Assembly: GCA_023375675.1 (NCBI GenBank) | Contig: JALQBC010000005.1 | Span: forward strand, 620,001-684,000 | Direction: 5' to 3' | From: Cytospora piceicola | Lineage: Eukaryota > Ascomycota > Sordariomycetes > Diaporthales > Cytosporaceae | DNA: 64,000 bases | Shown here: piece after piece, positions 28,657-39,381 of the stretch | How the letters are laid out: the number at the start of each line of letters is the position of its first letter | Position numbering within the stretch: position 1 is the first letter of the stretch | The notes under the pieces: generated by a model | The model's input: only the letters and a program-made list of their open reading frames with translations | Databases searched by the model: none | What the model was told of the DNA's origin: nothing | Program-made: the position numbers and the translations under genes

Positions 28657-29712
28657 ATGGGTTCGACGCAGTTTGGGAATTTCGGCAACTTCTGCCGGGA
28701 TTCAACCCTCCCAGTGTGCAACCTCCTCTCGGAAAGTCACAACCAGACGGGAGGATGGGGCGGGTGCGAGTTGACGGGCATTCCGCTAAGCGGCGGGAGG
28801 AGACTAGGCAACCTAGGTACGTTCGTCACGGTTGGAGAAACCAGCACGTCGGAGTCATTTGTAGGGAGGGCAGCAATAAGTTGGCGACAAGAGGATGCGC
28901 GAGTCAACTAGGAGGGCGTGGATCATGACTGAGCCGCTGGCAGAAGAAGACTCATTGGATGTTGACTAACTGGTCTATCAGGATCCATACTACTTTGCGG
29001 CATCGCGATCGCGTCGGCCGTCTACCTTATCTTCCGCTCCGAACGCAAAAGGGCTGCTGTCGGTAGAAGGGAAATGCAACTCTTCCTCATCGGATACATC
29101 ATTATGTCGATATGCGAGATCTTCACCGTCGGAGAGTTCCCCCTCGAGTCCAAGGTCCGCATAGCCTTCACCGGCATACATATCGGCTTCATCATCGCTA
29201 CGACCTGGATGTTGATGATGAACGCGGTCGTCGGTTATCAAGTCATCGACGACGGTACTCCGCTCTCGCTGGGTCTGATATTGGCCTCGGCAGCTGTCCT
29301 CCTGGTCGGAACTGGCTATATCGCCCTCGACACGGGCTTCGGGTGGACAAACGAGTGGACGTCGAGCTACGACGGCCCCAGGTACCGGAATATCGCCCTG
29401 TACGTGCTGTACCAGCTTGCGCCGCTCATCTTCCTCGTCGTCTACTACGTCCTCGAGACCGTTCTGGTGCTGCGGGTACTGGGCGAGACCAGGCCCATGA
29501 TCTACCTGACCCTCGCCGCCATCCTCTTTGCCCTGGGCCAAGTATTCAACTACGCCATCAGCCCGTACATATGCGACGGTACGTCCGGCAAGATCGACGG
29601 CGCCCTCTTCGAGACGCTGTTCACGCTGCTCTCGGTCATAATGGTGTGGGTTTTCTGGTCTTCAATCACCGAAGACGACTGGCCCATGCCGGCCGGCAAC
29701 ACGTACCCATAA
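28657..29712 (+). CDS. chs7: Chitin synthase export chaperone CHS7
   Basis: Endoplasmic reticulum membrane chaperone required for export of class IV (CHS3-type) chitin synthase. Two exons, 28657-28816 and 28982-29712, meet at a split Gly (NLG-SILLCGIAIA); 296 residues. The N-terminus MGSTQFGNFGNFCRDSTLPV and CELTGIPLSGGRRLGNLG is the family luminal segment. About seven hydrophobic helices follow, then conserved DDGTPLSLGLI, NIALYVLYQLAPLIFLV, VLGETRPMIYL and the C-terminal GKIDGALFETLFTLLSVIMVW with SITEDDWPMP. The intron has a textbook GACTAAC branch site. The 5' splice site lies in a CCTAGGTAC sequence, a variant of the dispersed palindrome. An ORF reading upstream from 28648 uses a non-ATG start and is not the real beginning. 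Confidence 0.96.
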
Positions 29713-30167
29713 ACAATGTGGTACCCTACCTACTTAATCGACCTCCTTTTCCACTTGACTTTTTTTCGACTACCTCTTCCCGACGGCCTCCCAGACGACT
29801 TTCGACATTCCTTCACACCTCTCATCCGTCGACTGTCAAGACCTTACTACCGACCTGAAAACCGCCACCTTTCTAATGTTGATATGATATGCTTTTTTTA
29901 TTGATAGCGAAGATGGATTTTGGAGATGCTTAGAGGTGGATTGCGGTATACCCCAGGGGACGAACGAGTAATGAGTGAATTTTACGATAGAAAATTCAAC
30001 AGATCCATCATGACATATACTACTTGCTCAATGCTTTGTGCATGTCTCTGAACGCATTTGCGGTGAAGTAGATTATGTTTGGTTTTGTTAGACTGCCAAA
30101 TGCGCCGACCAATACTCCTGCCTTGATTGCATGCCAAAGCGCTGGCAGCTCAACTAGTTTGCATCCC
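29713..30167. other. Convergent intergenic region downstream of chs7
   Basis: 455 bp of 3' flank, pyrimidine-rich on the chs7 side and AT-rich in the middle. Nothing else seen. Confidence 0.5.
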
Positions 30168-32001
30168 TCAATCATTTTCCACCTTAACGTCCAGTCCCTC
30201 TTCATCGGCTTCAGGCCCCATCTCGTAGTGGCCCGAGTCTTCGGACGTCGTCCCACTATCGTCCTCCTCATCCGCGTCACCCTGGCCGACTCTCGCCGGG
30301 ATGTCTCCGTCGTCGCTGTCGCTCGCCGAACTCTCGTCATCACCGGGTCTGCCCGATTGCTCCTCCCCGGCACCATCGTGCTGGCCATCCCCGCTGTCCA
30401 CCCCTGCCGGGGGCCGGATGAGGTTCGCCGCCATGCCCACCGCGGCGGCGGCGTAGGCAGCCCCTGCGCCTGGACCCACGTGTGGCAACGGCCCGCCCGT
30501 CCCGTTCGGTGTCGACGATGAGGGCGCCGCCGCCGCCTGGCCCTTCCTGAAGTCCATGAATTCGGCGAGGAGCAGCGCTGTGGTGTGGGCCAGCGACTCC
30601 AAGGCTTCAACCTTCCGCCTCCGAAGGGCCTGTGTCTCCAACCTTTCGAACGCGGCAGGGTCGTGGACAGTTTGAGGAGGTGGTGGGGCATGGTTTACCT
30701 GGGGCAGTGTGAAGAATGATGCCGGGTCAGAACTAGCAGCTTGTTCAAACTGGCCCCTGTGCTCCGTTGTCGACCGGCTGTTCACGTGGTGTGATCGATA
30801 GCCGTTGTCAGCCCGTATTGTTTGTCTGGGTGGTGGCATTCCTTTGCCTTGGCTTGACTTCTTGTCCACCTTGGTCTTTTTAGGACCCCTTTTCCCCTTC
30901 TCGGAGGGTGGCACTACAACACCAGCGATGGCGCGGAGGGCTGGACCAATGGCTGCCTCGTAAGCGGCCAGCAAGGCGATATCTTGGGTCTATGTTGGTG
31001 GTCAGTAGTCTTCTATTTAGGTAGTAAAGGGTAATGCTCATCGAGAAGGACGATTATGGAGGCCACTTACTCCATCACCGCTTTTGTTTTCCACCACTTC
31101 TTGAGCGGCTTTCATAAGATTCGTGACGGGTTCTATCCCCTGAGGCGGCACCTGGAGGGGATAGTGAGATCATTTATACATACCGTAGAGGAAAGACGCC
31201 CAAGTCTACAAGTAGGAACTTACAAAGTGACATGAAACATGTGCACCGACACATTCGCTGCATCTGTGCATCAGACTCAACGTCAGCGACTTTCCAGACT
31301 CCTGGGATGGGGCATCTAGTACCTGGTTCCTGTGTAATAAGGTTCGCCGAACTGATTGACTGAAAAGTAAAGAGAAGTAAAGTGGTCAGCTACAGACTTT
31401 ATGGCTAGGAATATATGAAGCCGTACCAGCTGCTTCATGGCAGGCCCAACTGGGGTCATTAGCCATACGTCGAACGCAGTATGTACATGGAAAGTCTCGC
31501 TTTTGGCCTCTCTTTCTTTTCGCCACCGACTACACAGAACAGGAGATAAGTTAGCCGTGTGCCTGCTATGCGAAGACTGACGCAGATCCCCATTGAGAAG
31601 GTCCAATGATTCGTACCATTTTTGGAGAACCTTTGCGCTTGGGAGGTCTCTGTGCTCCCTTTTCTATGAGCTTGGATGGCTGAGTCTGGGTTTGGAGTTG
31701 AGGCGGAGGTGCAGTGGCTCCGTTAGTGTCGGTCACAACATATGGTATGTCGCTGACAACTAGGGGGATGTCGCTGACGACTGGCATCGGGGATAACGGT
31801 TGCGATGGCTGCTTAGATTCATCGGAAATATCAATCATAACTGCCTCCTCGCCGGCTTGTTGTTGAGGAGATGTCGTGTGCTCAGAAGAACTTCCATATA
31901 CCAGTTCCTACTCTATGTTAGCCAATGTGCTCGGTGAATCTTCAGGTCCGTTATATAATGGATGGGATTAGAACCTCTTCGTCCTCTATTGCAGGTGGCA
32001 T
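30168..32001 (-). CDS. Unrecognised zinc-binding, probably nuclear, protein
   Basis: Reconstructed by phase-matching exons 32001-31975 (tentative), 31907-31617, 31529-31427, 31359-31323 (37 nt), 31263-31224 (40 nt), 31151-31071 and 30989-30168; about 466 residues. The small middle exons together encode a compact cysteine module: PCTYCVRRMANDPSWAC, then GVNQFGEPYYTGTR and CSECVGAHVSCHF, that is C-x2-C-x10-C and C-x2-C-x6-C. This recalls the fungal DUF3716-type paired zinc knuckles, but I cannot name the family with certainty. The rest is low complexity: a Pro/Gln/Thr-rich N-part with a basic KGAQRPPKRKG patch, a KGKRGPKKTKVDKK basic patch, a helix around RRRKVEALESLAHTTALLLAEFMDF, and a strongly acidic Asp/Glu/Ser tail. 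The first exon and its GTTCTA donor are uncertain; translation could instead start at 31838. Confidence 0.6.
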
Positions 32002-32325
32002 GATCGAATCCTGAATTTCATGAACAGTATCACATTGTTTATGAAGTGAAACCCCAGGACAACCGCAGTCAATGAAACGTATTCGCCAAGGCTGTTGTTC
32101 TGTGTACCTAGGTAATGGTGGTGGTGAACTTAAGCTCCAATCGCCTGTGGTGTCGTGAGTGAGGAAAGGAGAGGAGTGGCCTGTGCGTCAAGCTTGTTCA
32201 GCTTGGTGTATAGCACAGCAGTTTCCTTCACTACGGTATTTTCCAACTGTTACTCGCTCTTGCTTTTCAAAAATAACCCGCAAAGCTACAGGCTAGAAGG
32301 CAATTGAGTTTCATCCGTCTCAGTC
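32002..32325. promoter_or_regulatory. Divergent promoter between the zinc-protein gene and the LYR-protein gene
   Basis: 324 bp shared upstream space. It contains one exact TACCTAGGTA copy at 32105. No ORF of note. Confidence 0.5.
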
Positions 32326-32774
32326 ATGTCGAAAGAGGAAGTCGTTCATGCCTACCGGCACTTGTATCGAGCAGCTCTTCAAGCAGTATGCCACTCCAAG
32401 CCAGCAAGCTTCGTGGCGCGCGACCAGTTGCGCCGAGCGTTTCGCAAGAAAGGTGCCACTTTTGATGGGAGCGCAATCCGGCGGACGGTATGGTTCCTGC
32501 ACAACGCCGCAAGGGAGCGAGGCATGGAGCATCAGATTGTTAGGAACCTCCTCTTGACCCAGTATTGGCGGGTCGAGAATAATCAAGTCTCGTGGAAGAG
32601 TATCGTCGAGGGAAGCGACAAGAAAAAAAAGGAGTATGTTCGACGCCCCAGGTTCAACCTGAGATGCTGACAGGAAGACGCAGGGATTTGGTCACGAACA
32701 CGGCGTATGCCCACTATGAACAGACCATTACCATGCTCAACAAGACCATGGGCATATGTCTACCGCTTCGCTGA
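32326..32774 (+). CDS. LYR-motif (DUF1763-type) small protein
   Basis: Two exons, 32326-32633 and 32684-32774, meet at AAG GA|G GAT; the 50-bp intron is among the shortest here but has GTATGT, CTGAC and CAG signals. 132 residues. The start MSKEEVVHAYRHLYRAALQA carries the Leu-Tyr-Arg tripeptide (13-15). A basic amphipathic segment FVARDQLRRAFRKKG and WFLHNAARERGMEHQIVRNLL follow. The second exon adds TAYAHYEQTITMLNKTMGICL, which fits the C-terminal block of the DUF1763 family as I remember it. LYR proteins generally serve as small mitochondrial assembly or Fe-S delivery adaptors; the specific partner of this one is unknown. Reading through the intron would give a false 114-residue product that lacks the second block. 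Confidence 0.8.
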
Positions 32775-34444
32775 AGCTTCCAAGCCCCCTAGGCCGGGCA
32801 GTATTGGTCAATAGACGGCCGGCCGAGACGCCGGAGCTTCCAACGGAAGCATTTTCCCGGTGCTCGCCACCACCCGCAGTCAAGCAGCATTGCACCTGAG
32901 ACGCCCTCCAAGAACAAAAGCAGCCTGCTTGACTTGTACTGGCCGGCAGAATAGCACCAAAGACTAAGGCTGTATCCTGTAGCACTCCCTCGGCAAGAGA
33001 AGGACTAGTTACTCTTTTGGGTGCTTCACTCCGCGCTGGAATGGGGTTGGTGGCCCTGTTGATGTTATTCAAAGGCCAAAATTGCAGCCTTGGCATAAGC
33101 CCACTGCTGGATCTGCAGAGTGTCAGAGTCAAATCCTTTGATGTTGGCTCTCTTCTGACGCTGTCCCGAAGTCTGGACCTGCATGGTCGTGCCAGGAACG
33201 GGAGGGGTCCTGCCGGTGAGATCAAAGCAATGCCTATTCTGATCGTTGAGGGCTATCAAATTTTCTGATCACCGGGAAGAAATAGCCTACGGGAGACGTC
33301 TAGTATCTTGCGATCTTCTCGCAGGCTAACGTTTTCTGGTGACGTGTGTATGCTTTCGCTTGTGGTTTTTGTTGCTGTCATGCGGGAGCAATCTTGCAGC
33401 AGCAGAGAAAGGGCATTGGCAGGTCTGGACGCGACCTCCAGGGCTCCTGCATGATTCAATCCCAACGCAACTGCTTGGCAGGAATTGGTAGACATAAAGA
33501 CAATCAAAGGCCACACGTCGTGCACACCACGATGGTCACGTTCAGAAACATTTACAGTGTATCTACTCGTGCTACTGTACCGTATCTCTCCAGGTGCCAG
33601 TCTCCCTTCCCGCATCTGGCCAGTTGCATTGTGCGACGGAGTCTGAGTCAGTGGTAGCTAAGCCAGCCGATCCCTGTTTCCTGTGTCGCCGTGGCATTGG
33701 AGGCGTAGATTCGTCCATAAATCATACGGTTGAGTCCCGACAGTTGTAGATTTAGATGAGAATGTGGTCCCAGAACTCTTGACTGTCGTCCTATCCAGAA
33801 CAACCAGGTATTCTAGGGAGGTTTCAATCCCGGGAGAGTGGTGTGGGTTTTGCTTGTGATGGTGGTTATTAGTGGATCTCGGTCTTGTTCCTAACTCAAC
33901 TCCAGGGGCGTCCGTTGAGCCAGGATCTACCGTCACTGTGGGGAAGTTAGGTGCTCCTGTCGAATTAGCTTAAGCGTTGAGCTATAGCAAAGACCAGACC
34001 CCGCAATACCTAGGTACAAGTACTTCACGGGTGCAAATGCCCTTGGTATGCCCAGGTGATTTATTATACCATCGCCAGCTCGATGCTGTATGTAGCAGAC
34101 GAGTTTCTAGGTGTACCGCGATAAGGGCCCTGCGCGAACCAATTCCCCTCCTATTTCTCAAACCACCTCACGCTCGGCCCCAATCCTTACCACCCTTCTT
34201 CCTTTCAACCTCAATCCATCCCCACCACCCATCAATCACCACCACCTTCCCTTCCCCATCCAAGTTCGAGGCAATCCGCAACACTGTCAACGACTGACCA
34301 CAACCCAACGCGTCGCGGGGTTCTTCATGGACCTCGTTTTCTGGCAACTGCCCATACTGCGACCGCTTTGAAGACCTTGATCTCGCCACCGAGATCACTG
34401 TCTAGTAAGGCGGCTGCTCTCAGGGCCACCGACTGCCAGGAAGC
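32775..34444. other. Intergenic region with possible orphan or decayed reading frames
   Basis: About 1.7 kb. On the minus strand, three adjacent ORFs (33936-33658, 33615-33256, 33259-33065) have moderately coding-like composition but resemble no family I know and do not splice cleanly, so I do not call a gene. The right part (34140-34280) is pyrimidine-rich and looks like the leader of the next gene. One exact TACCTAGGTA at 34007. Confidence 0.45.
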
Positions 34445-35845
34445 ATGCCAGCTGAGCTCCTAACATACAAACAAAATGGTACTCAGCTCCAGTCTCCGAC
34501 CATGCCTACGCAAGGCAGCAGCAGTGGAAGCTACAACAAGACGGGCGGAGAGAAGGGAGCAGGAGACATGGTGGGCAGGGGGAAAGAGGCCAGGAGCGCG
34601 CCTCAGGAGCATAGACGGTTCATCAAACGCTACAGGACGGAGGTAGCTGCGTCTGCATCTAGTGTCTTGTCGACCCTGACGGCCTTCCCACTCGACAGCG
34701 TCAAGACCCGCATGCAGACCTACAAGTATTCTGGTTTCGTGTCCTGCGTGAAGCATACGTATCAGACCGAACATCTGAGAGGCTTCTTTCGAGGTGGGTT
34801 TCTGGCTCCATATCGCCGTCTTGCGCGACCCTTACTCGTCTGGCCTTGTACCCTTGCTGAACTGACCTACCTTTAGGCGTGGCTGCCCCCATGGCTAGTA
34901 TCACTCTCGTCCGAACAATCTCGTTTTCGATTTACCAGCGATCCAAATACGCGTACTCGGCTTGGCTCAAGAAGAATTTTGGCATTGATGTTCTTGCCCA
35001 TGTTAACAAGAAAGGAACATTTCCAAACCTATCTTCGATTGCCTGCTTCGGGGCTGCCGGTGCAACGGCCGGCTCATGTATTACAGTGATTGCATGTAAG
35101 TGTCTTGTGCCCCTTGTGGCCGAGACTGTGTTCGGGCTCTTGGAACTGACGCATCACAACAGGCCCGTTCGAGCTCACGAAACTGAGTGCTCAGGTATCG
35201 GTACTCCTGGCCGACAAGAAGAACTCTCCTCACCCCGACAGCTACAAAATTGCAGCCAGTTACCAAGGCAAGGGAACTCTCAAGACCATGGCGAACATCA
35301 TCCGGCACAGAGGCCCCTTTGGCCTCTATACCGGATTCAGGATGCACCTGTGTAAGTAACGGATCGCTCCAAATTCTCGTGCCGCAAGTCTAACTCAGGG
35401 CGCAGTGAGGGACACTATAGGAACTGGCATCTACTTCATGACGTACGAAAGCAGCAAACAACTGTTGTCGAAGCTTGGAGATGACAATACCCATTCGAAC
35501 CCCCTGGCGGTCCTCGTGGCTGGTGGTCTTTGCGGGATAGTATCATGGGCGATGATCTGTGAGCAGGCCCCCTTTCTTTGTGTTCCCTCCGGCTGTCTAA
35601 CAATGTTCCCAGACCCGATTGATTCTGCGAAAGCCATCTACCAGCGCAACTGTCTGATGTACTCGCGCGGACAGAGCGTGCCTCCAGTGAAGATTGAATT
35701 CTTCCGGAGACAGATGTACCGAGGCCTGGGCGTGTCTATGGGCAGATCCTGCGCTGTAAACGCTGTGTTCTTCTCCTCTTTTGAGTTCCTCAAGAAGCGC
35801 ATCAATGCGCTGAAGGACCACGAGCGGGACGTCCCCAACCTTTGA
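34445..35845 (+). CDS. Mitochondrial carrier family (SLC25) protein
   Basis: Inner-membrane solute carrier with the three-repeat fold. Five exons join in phase, all introns in phase 1: 34445-34793, 34877-35095, 35163-35351, 35406-35558 and 35613-35845; 380 residues. Each repeat has its signature: PLDSVKTRMQ, PFELTKLSAQ and PIDSAKAIYQ (P-x-D/E-x-x-K). Other conserved strings are GFFRGVAAPMASITLVRTISF, CFGAAGATAGSCITVIA, GLYTGFRMHLLRDTIGTGIYF and GLGVSMGRSCAVNAVFFSSFE. An N-terminal hydrophilic leader of ~60 residues precedes repeat 1. It resembles an uncharacterised carrier conserved across fungi (S. pombe-type) rather than the ADP/ATP or citrate carriers. Substrate unknown. The start ATG could be 34445 or the in-frame ATG at 34502. 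Confidence 0.92.
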
Positions 35846-36586
35846 TGATGCATATGCGGGCCTACATGCAATGAACGATGGGCATTGTACGAGCCTAAAG
35901 GTCGGATTGGCTGCATAACATGGGAAGTGCTGGGTTGGAATTCTATGTACTGTACAATAGGTGGGCTGGGGCAGGCAAACGGATTTGGCACTCGATCTTT
36001 TTATATCGAGCCACGAAAACTGCAAAACAAAACTAGTATCTGCTATAAGAGCAGTAACGAAACGATACGAAATGAAACGTTACACCAACGGAAGTCGCAA
36101 GATGCTTCATGTCTAAACAGGGCTTGATTTACTGCAGCTATTGAATATTAAGTTGTAGTTAGAGATCCTCTAAACTCTGAAACTAACCCTAACAAAAAAG
36201 CCATCATCACCACCAACTACCCAGGTCATAGAGTGATATGATAACAGGAATAAAAAAAGATGGAGAAGCAGCCAGTACCCAGTTATCGAGCCTTGAGAGG
36301 AAGGGGGGCAACTTACGCTCTTGTTATGTCCCAAGGGGTCCGGGCCCACTCAACTTAGTGGTGAGCAAGGTAAGTGGGCGAGTTTGGTGCTTGTTTGTTT
36401 AACTGCTGGGTTCACTATTGGCTTAAGCGAGTGTAACTGCTATACTGGCTGGTAGTAGTCCAGGGTACTTGTTACCAAGACCTTGGTCATGACGTCCTCC
36501 TTGGACGTGAAGTCAGTGGTGACTACGGAGGGCTGTTTGTGATTATTTCAGTGCCGATATGGATATATTGACAAGGGGACCTCTGC

Positions 36587-36602
36587 CTGAGTTCGAACTC
36601 AG
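36587..36602. repeat. Perfect 16-bp palindrome CTGAGTTCGAACTCAG
   Basis: Symmetric without a spacer. The centre GTTCGAAC resembles a tRNA B-box, but no A-box, acceptor stem or cloverleaf can be drawn around it. Confidence 0.8.
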
Positions 36603-36737
36603 AGCGTCTGTAAAACCTGGTGAGTGTTAGCAGGTTAAAGAATTTCAAGTCTGATGCTCGACAACTGGGTTACTGGGCTGGTAAAAGCTGGGCATCTGTG
36701 GACGCTTAAGTAGAGGTGTCAGTTGTTGACGGCTATT

Positions 36738-36751
36738 GGGGGGGGGGGGGG
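36738..36751. repeat. 14-base G run
   Basis: Uninterrupted homopolymer between the carrier and COG7 genes. Confidence 0.9.
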
Positions 36752-36938
36752 CAGTTACAAAAGGGGCACGTATAGTGAGTGCTAAAGGATAGGAGGAAGT
36801 CACTGACTGCTGACTTGAAGCACTTCAACCAATCATATATCATCAAGCGTCTTGAGCTTCAGTGAAAGGCTCACAGACCATTAGGATGTATATTCTCAAA
36901 GCATCTCTTTCTTGGAGGTGCTAATAGATATGTTCCGC

Positions 36939-38234
36939 TCAGAGACCCCCTCTTAAATCCTGCCACTTCTTCATGAATCCATACCCACCCAACCCTCTCG
37001 ATTCTGTAGTCGTACTCTCAGAGGAACCCCCCTGGTCCCTCCTCGAGCCCCCAACATCGTCCTGTCTACTCCGGCTCTCCCTTAACGCCTGGTCCCTCGC
37101 CGTCTCCGCCTCCTTCACCAACTCCCGGTGCCTATCCTCCACCATGCGCGCGAGGCTCTCCACGAACCTCTGCCTGCCCTTCTCCTCGGCCGTGCCCTTC
37201 CACACGGCCGACAGCTCCCTGATCTCCTCCACCCTCGCGGCGGCGTCCTCCACGCCCCCGGCCGGCTGCGCGCCGCCCCGCGCCAGCATCCCCGCGACCT
37301 CGTCCCGGACCCTCCGCAGCGTCTGCTGCCCCTTCTCCTCGGTGCTGACCTGCTCCCGCGTCGCCGAGTGCATGTCGGGGAAGTCGGGCGCCGACACCGA
37401 CAGGAACCCCGAGCTGACCGAGAACTCGGACGGCGGGAACGCGAACTCCATGGCGTCCCCGAACGTCCTGATGACCGAGTCCAGCCGCGACCGCACCAGC
37501 GCCAGCGTCCGCAGGTGCGAGATGTACTGCGGCTCGTCCCCGCCCCCGCCCCCGCCCTCGGCCGCCGCCCCGCCCGCGTCCGGCTTCTCCTCGGCGCCCG
37601 CCGCCGCCGCCGCCGCCGCCGACAGCGGCGCCGGCGAGTCCATGATGTCCCCCCTGTCCAGCACGGCCGACGCGGGCCGCGCGGAGGAGGCGGCGGCTGC
37701 CGCGGCCGCCGCGTGGACGCCGCCGGGGACGAACCGCTCCAGGTCCCCGCCCAGCGGGCCCTCGTCCGCGAGCGTCTCGGCCAGGCCGAGGGTCTCGCCC
37801 CGGAGCAGCTCGACCTCGTAGGCGAGCCGGCTGCCGCTGCGGAGGATGTCGTCCGTCAGCTGGGTCAGCGTGTTGGCCAGCCTGGTGGTGTGGGCGCTGA
37901 GCTGGGTGAGGAGGTCCTGGGCCTCGCCGGAGAGCTGCGCCAGGGGCACGGGGGTCTTGCCCGCGGGCGTCAGGGATGAGGACCTGAGCAGTGATGACGA
38001 GGACGAGGACGAGGACGAGGCCGATGGTGAGCCCTGGAGGGGTGGGAGGATGGAGTTGAGGTGCTCGGCTGGGTCGAAGGCCGGGTTGAGGAAGCCCTGG
38101 AGGAAGGGGTCTGATGTGTGTGCCGACTTGGGGTCGATCTTGACAGGCGCTGAGGGTTGTTGTGCCGTGGCCTTTTGCCGTATTGAGAGGCCCCTTGAGC
38201 GCCGTGGGAGGTTTGTTTTGGAGTCCCACGACAT
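36939..38234 (-). CDS. cog7: Probable conserved oligomeric Golgi complex subunit 7 (COG7)
   Basis: Peripheral Golgi tethering-complex subunit, inferred. Single exon; 431 residues from the ATG at 38234 (MSWDSKTNLPRRS). An in-frame ATG at 38291 would add 19 residues. The N-terminal block DPFLQGFLNPAFDPAEHLNS, followed by helices around LSGEAQDLLTQLSAHTTRLANTL and LAYEVELLRGETLGLAETL and the later YISHLRTLALVRSRLDSVI with FGDAMEFAFPPSEF, fits the fungal COG7 layout as I recall it. Much of the rest is helical and charged with no membrane segment, consistent with a coiled-coil tether. Unusual features are long Ala, Gly and Ser runs in two linkers and extreme GC content between 37550 and 37800. The assignment rests on remembered family resemblance and is less certain than the gene itself. 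Confidence 0.65.
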   Translation of the reverse strand: MSWDSKTNLPRRSRGLSIRQKATAQQPSAPVKIDPKSAHTSDPFLQGFLNPAFDPAEHLNSILPPLQGSPSASSSSSSSSSLLRSSSLTPAGKTPVPLAQLSGEAQDLLTQLSAHTTRLANTLTQLTDDILRSGSRLAYEVELLRGETLGLAETLADEGPLGGDLERFVPGGVHAAAAAAAASSARPASAVLDRGDIMDSPAPLSAAAAAAAGAEEKPDAGGAAAEGGGGGGDEPQYISHLRTLALVRSRLDSVIRTFGDAMEFAFPPSEFSVSSGFLSVSAPDFPDMHSATREQVSTEEKGQQTLRRVRDEVAGMLARGGAQPAGGVEDAAARVEEIRELSAVWKGTAEEKGRQRFVESLARMVEDRHRELVKEAETARDQALRESRSRQDDVGGSRRDQGGSSESTTTESRGLGGYGFMKKWQDLRGGL

Positions 38235-38621
38235 TCTGATTATCTTGTTCCTGGGTCGGGGTAAATGATTGTGTATTTGTGTGAGCCTCAAGAAGGAGAG
38301 GTGGTGTAAGGCTCGATATGGTTGAAGGTGAGTGAGAGATGAAGTTGAGTAAGGTGTTGGCTTCTTGTATATCTACTTCTCTATAAACTGACAGTATCAC
38401 TGTGACCAATGTACCTCGACTTTAGCTTAAGTGGGAGCCGCAACCTGGGTCGGGCTAAATCCGGGGTCCAGTCTACCTAGGTACACTACTGCTGCACGAT
38501 TCGACCCCACGTTAAGCAAGCTCTCTCTCTCTAGCCCACGCGTTTCCTTCCCATCTGACGACGCGACAAATATCAGCCCACGCGTAGCCTGGCCTTTTAC
38601 AGCAACAGGCCAATTCACAAG
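38235..38621. promoter_or_regulatory. Divergent promoter between cog7 and DAD3
   Basis: 387 bp shared upstream region with one exact TACCTAGGTA copy (38474) and a CTCTCTCTCTCT stretch near 38521. Confidence 0.5.
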
Positions 38622-38981
38622 ATGGACGACCGACCACAACCAAACGCGCTTCTCGCACCGCCAGAGCTGTCGCCCTTGGAGCAGGAAGTCCTGGAAGAGT
38701 ACGAGAGGTTGGCGGATAATATGAAAACAGTACGTTGCCCATAGCTCCTTTCCACCTCCCCCCCCCCCCAACCTGCGGGAACTGCCCAGTACTAACACTG
38801 CACCGCTGCCCAGCTGGCCTCGAGCATCGACGCGATGGCGGCCCGGCCGACAACCGAGATTCTCGATGGCTTGCGCGAACTTGAGCGGAAGACAAGTTTG
38901 GTGTTCACACTCCTGAAAGCCAGCGTCTACAGCATCGTGCTGCAGCAAGAGATGGAATGGGGTGACCAAGCGCAACGATGA
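38622..38981 (+). CDS. DAD3: DASH/Dam1 complex subunit DAD3
   Basis: Small subunit of the outer-kinetochore DASH ring that couples chromosomes to spindle microtubules. Two exons, 38622-38729 and 38814-38981, join in phase as NMKT-LASSID; 91 residues. The family pattern is clear: LSPLEQEVLEEYERLADNM at the start, then ILDGLRELERKTSLVFTLLK and ASVYSIVLQQEMEW. The 84-bp intron contains a C run of about 13 (38758-38769) and ends CTGCCCAG. The gene is too short and too split to appear as one long reading frame, so it is easily missed. It is divergent from the Golgi gene and convergent with uS5m. Confidence 0.92.
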
Positions 38982-39381
38982 AGTGAAGACAGGACCTCGG
39001 AATGAAGGCCAAATCGAAAGAAGCGAAAGAACCCAAAAAGCATGGTGTAACGAACCAGGTGGTCGACCCCGCGATGCCATCAGTCTGGCGAAAACATTCA
39101 GTGTCGCCAGTGGACGATACTTCGAGACCAGTGGGTAGATTTGGGTCACTACGATACCGCAACACAGTGTACGACTGGCAGGACAGTACACATAAAAGAG
39201 ATACCCCGCGACGACATGTCATGGTGAGAGACACAGAGGACTCACGACATGTGGAAGCACTGTTGTTAAGACAGCGCAAATCTTCGGAGGAGTCCAATGC
39301 TACTTGCATGATAACGAGTTGCTACGAGCACCCGATGCACATGGATCATTATGATTGTACAAATTTCTACACGACTATGCT
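38982..39381. other. Convergent intergenic region between DAD3 and uS5m
   Basis: 400 bp. A 127-codon ORF (39002-39385) overlaps it but begins inside the DAD3 3' flank, ends at the uS5m stop and has no recognisable content, so I treat it as chance. Confidence 0.5.

Larger units (their letters stand above)
35846..36938. other. Convergent intergenic region with homopolymer and palindrome
   Basis: About 1.1 kb without coding-like ORFs. It contains a perfect 16-bp palindrome and a 14-base G run (listed separately), and an ACCCTAAC stretch near 36185. Its composition differs from its neighbours and could be remnant transposon sequence, but I see no terminal repeats or transposase fragments. Confidence 0.5.

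Noticed and set aside
36580..36640. Possible tRNA because of GTTCGAAC
   Set aside because: No A-box at proper distance and no foldable acceptor, D or anticodon stem; the string is simply part of a palindrome.
37132..38409. 425-codon minus-strand ORF overlapping COG7 in another frame
   Set aside because: Same-strand alternative frame with Arg/Gly/Pro-rich content; the 431-residue frame has family-like blocks.
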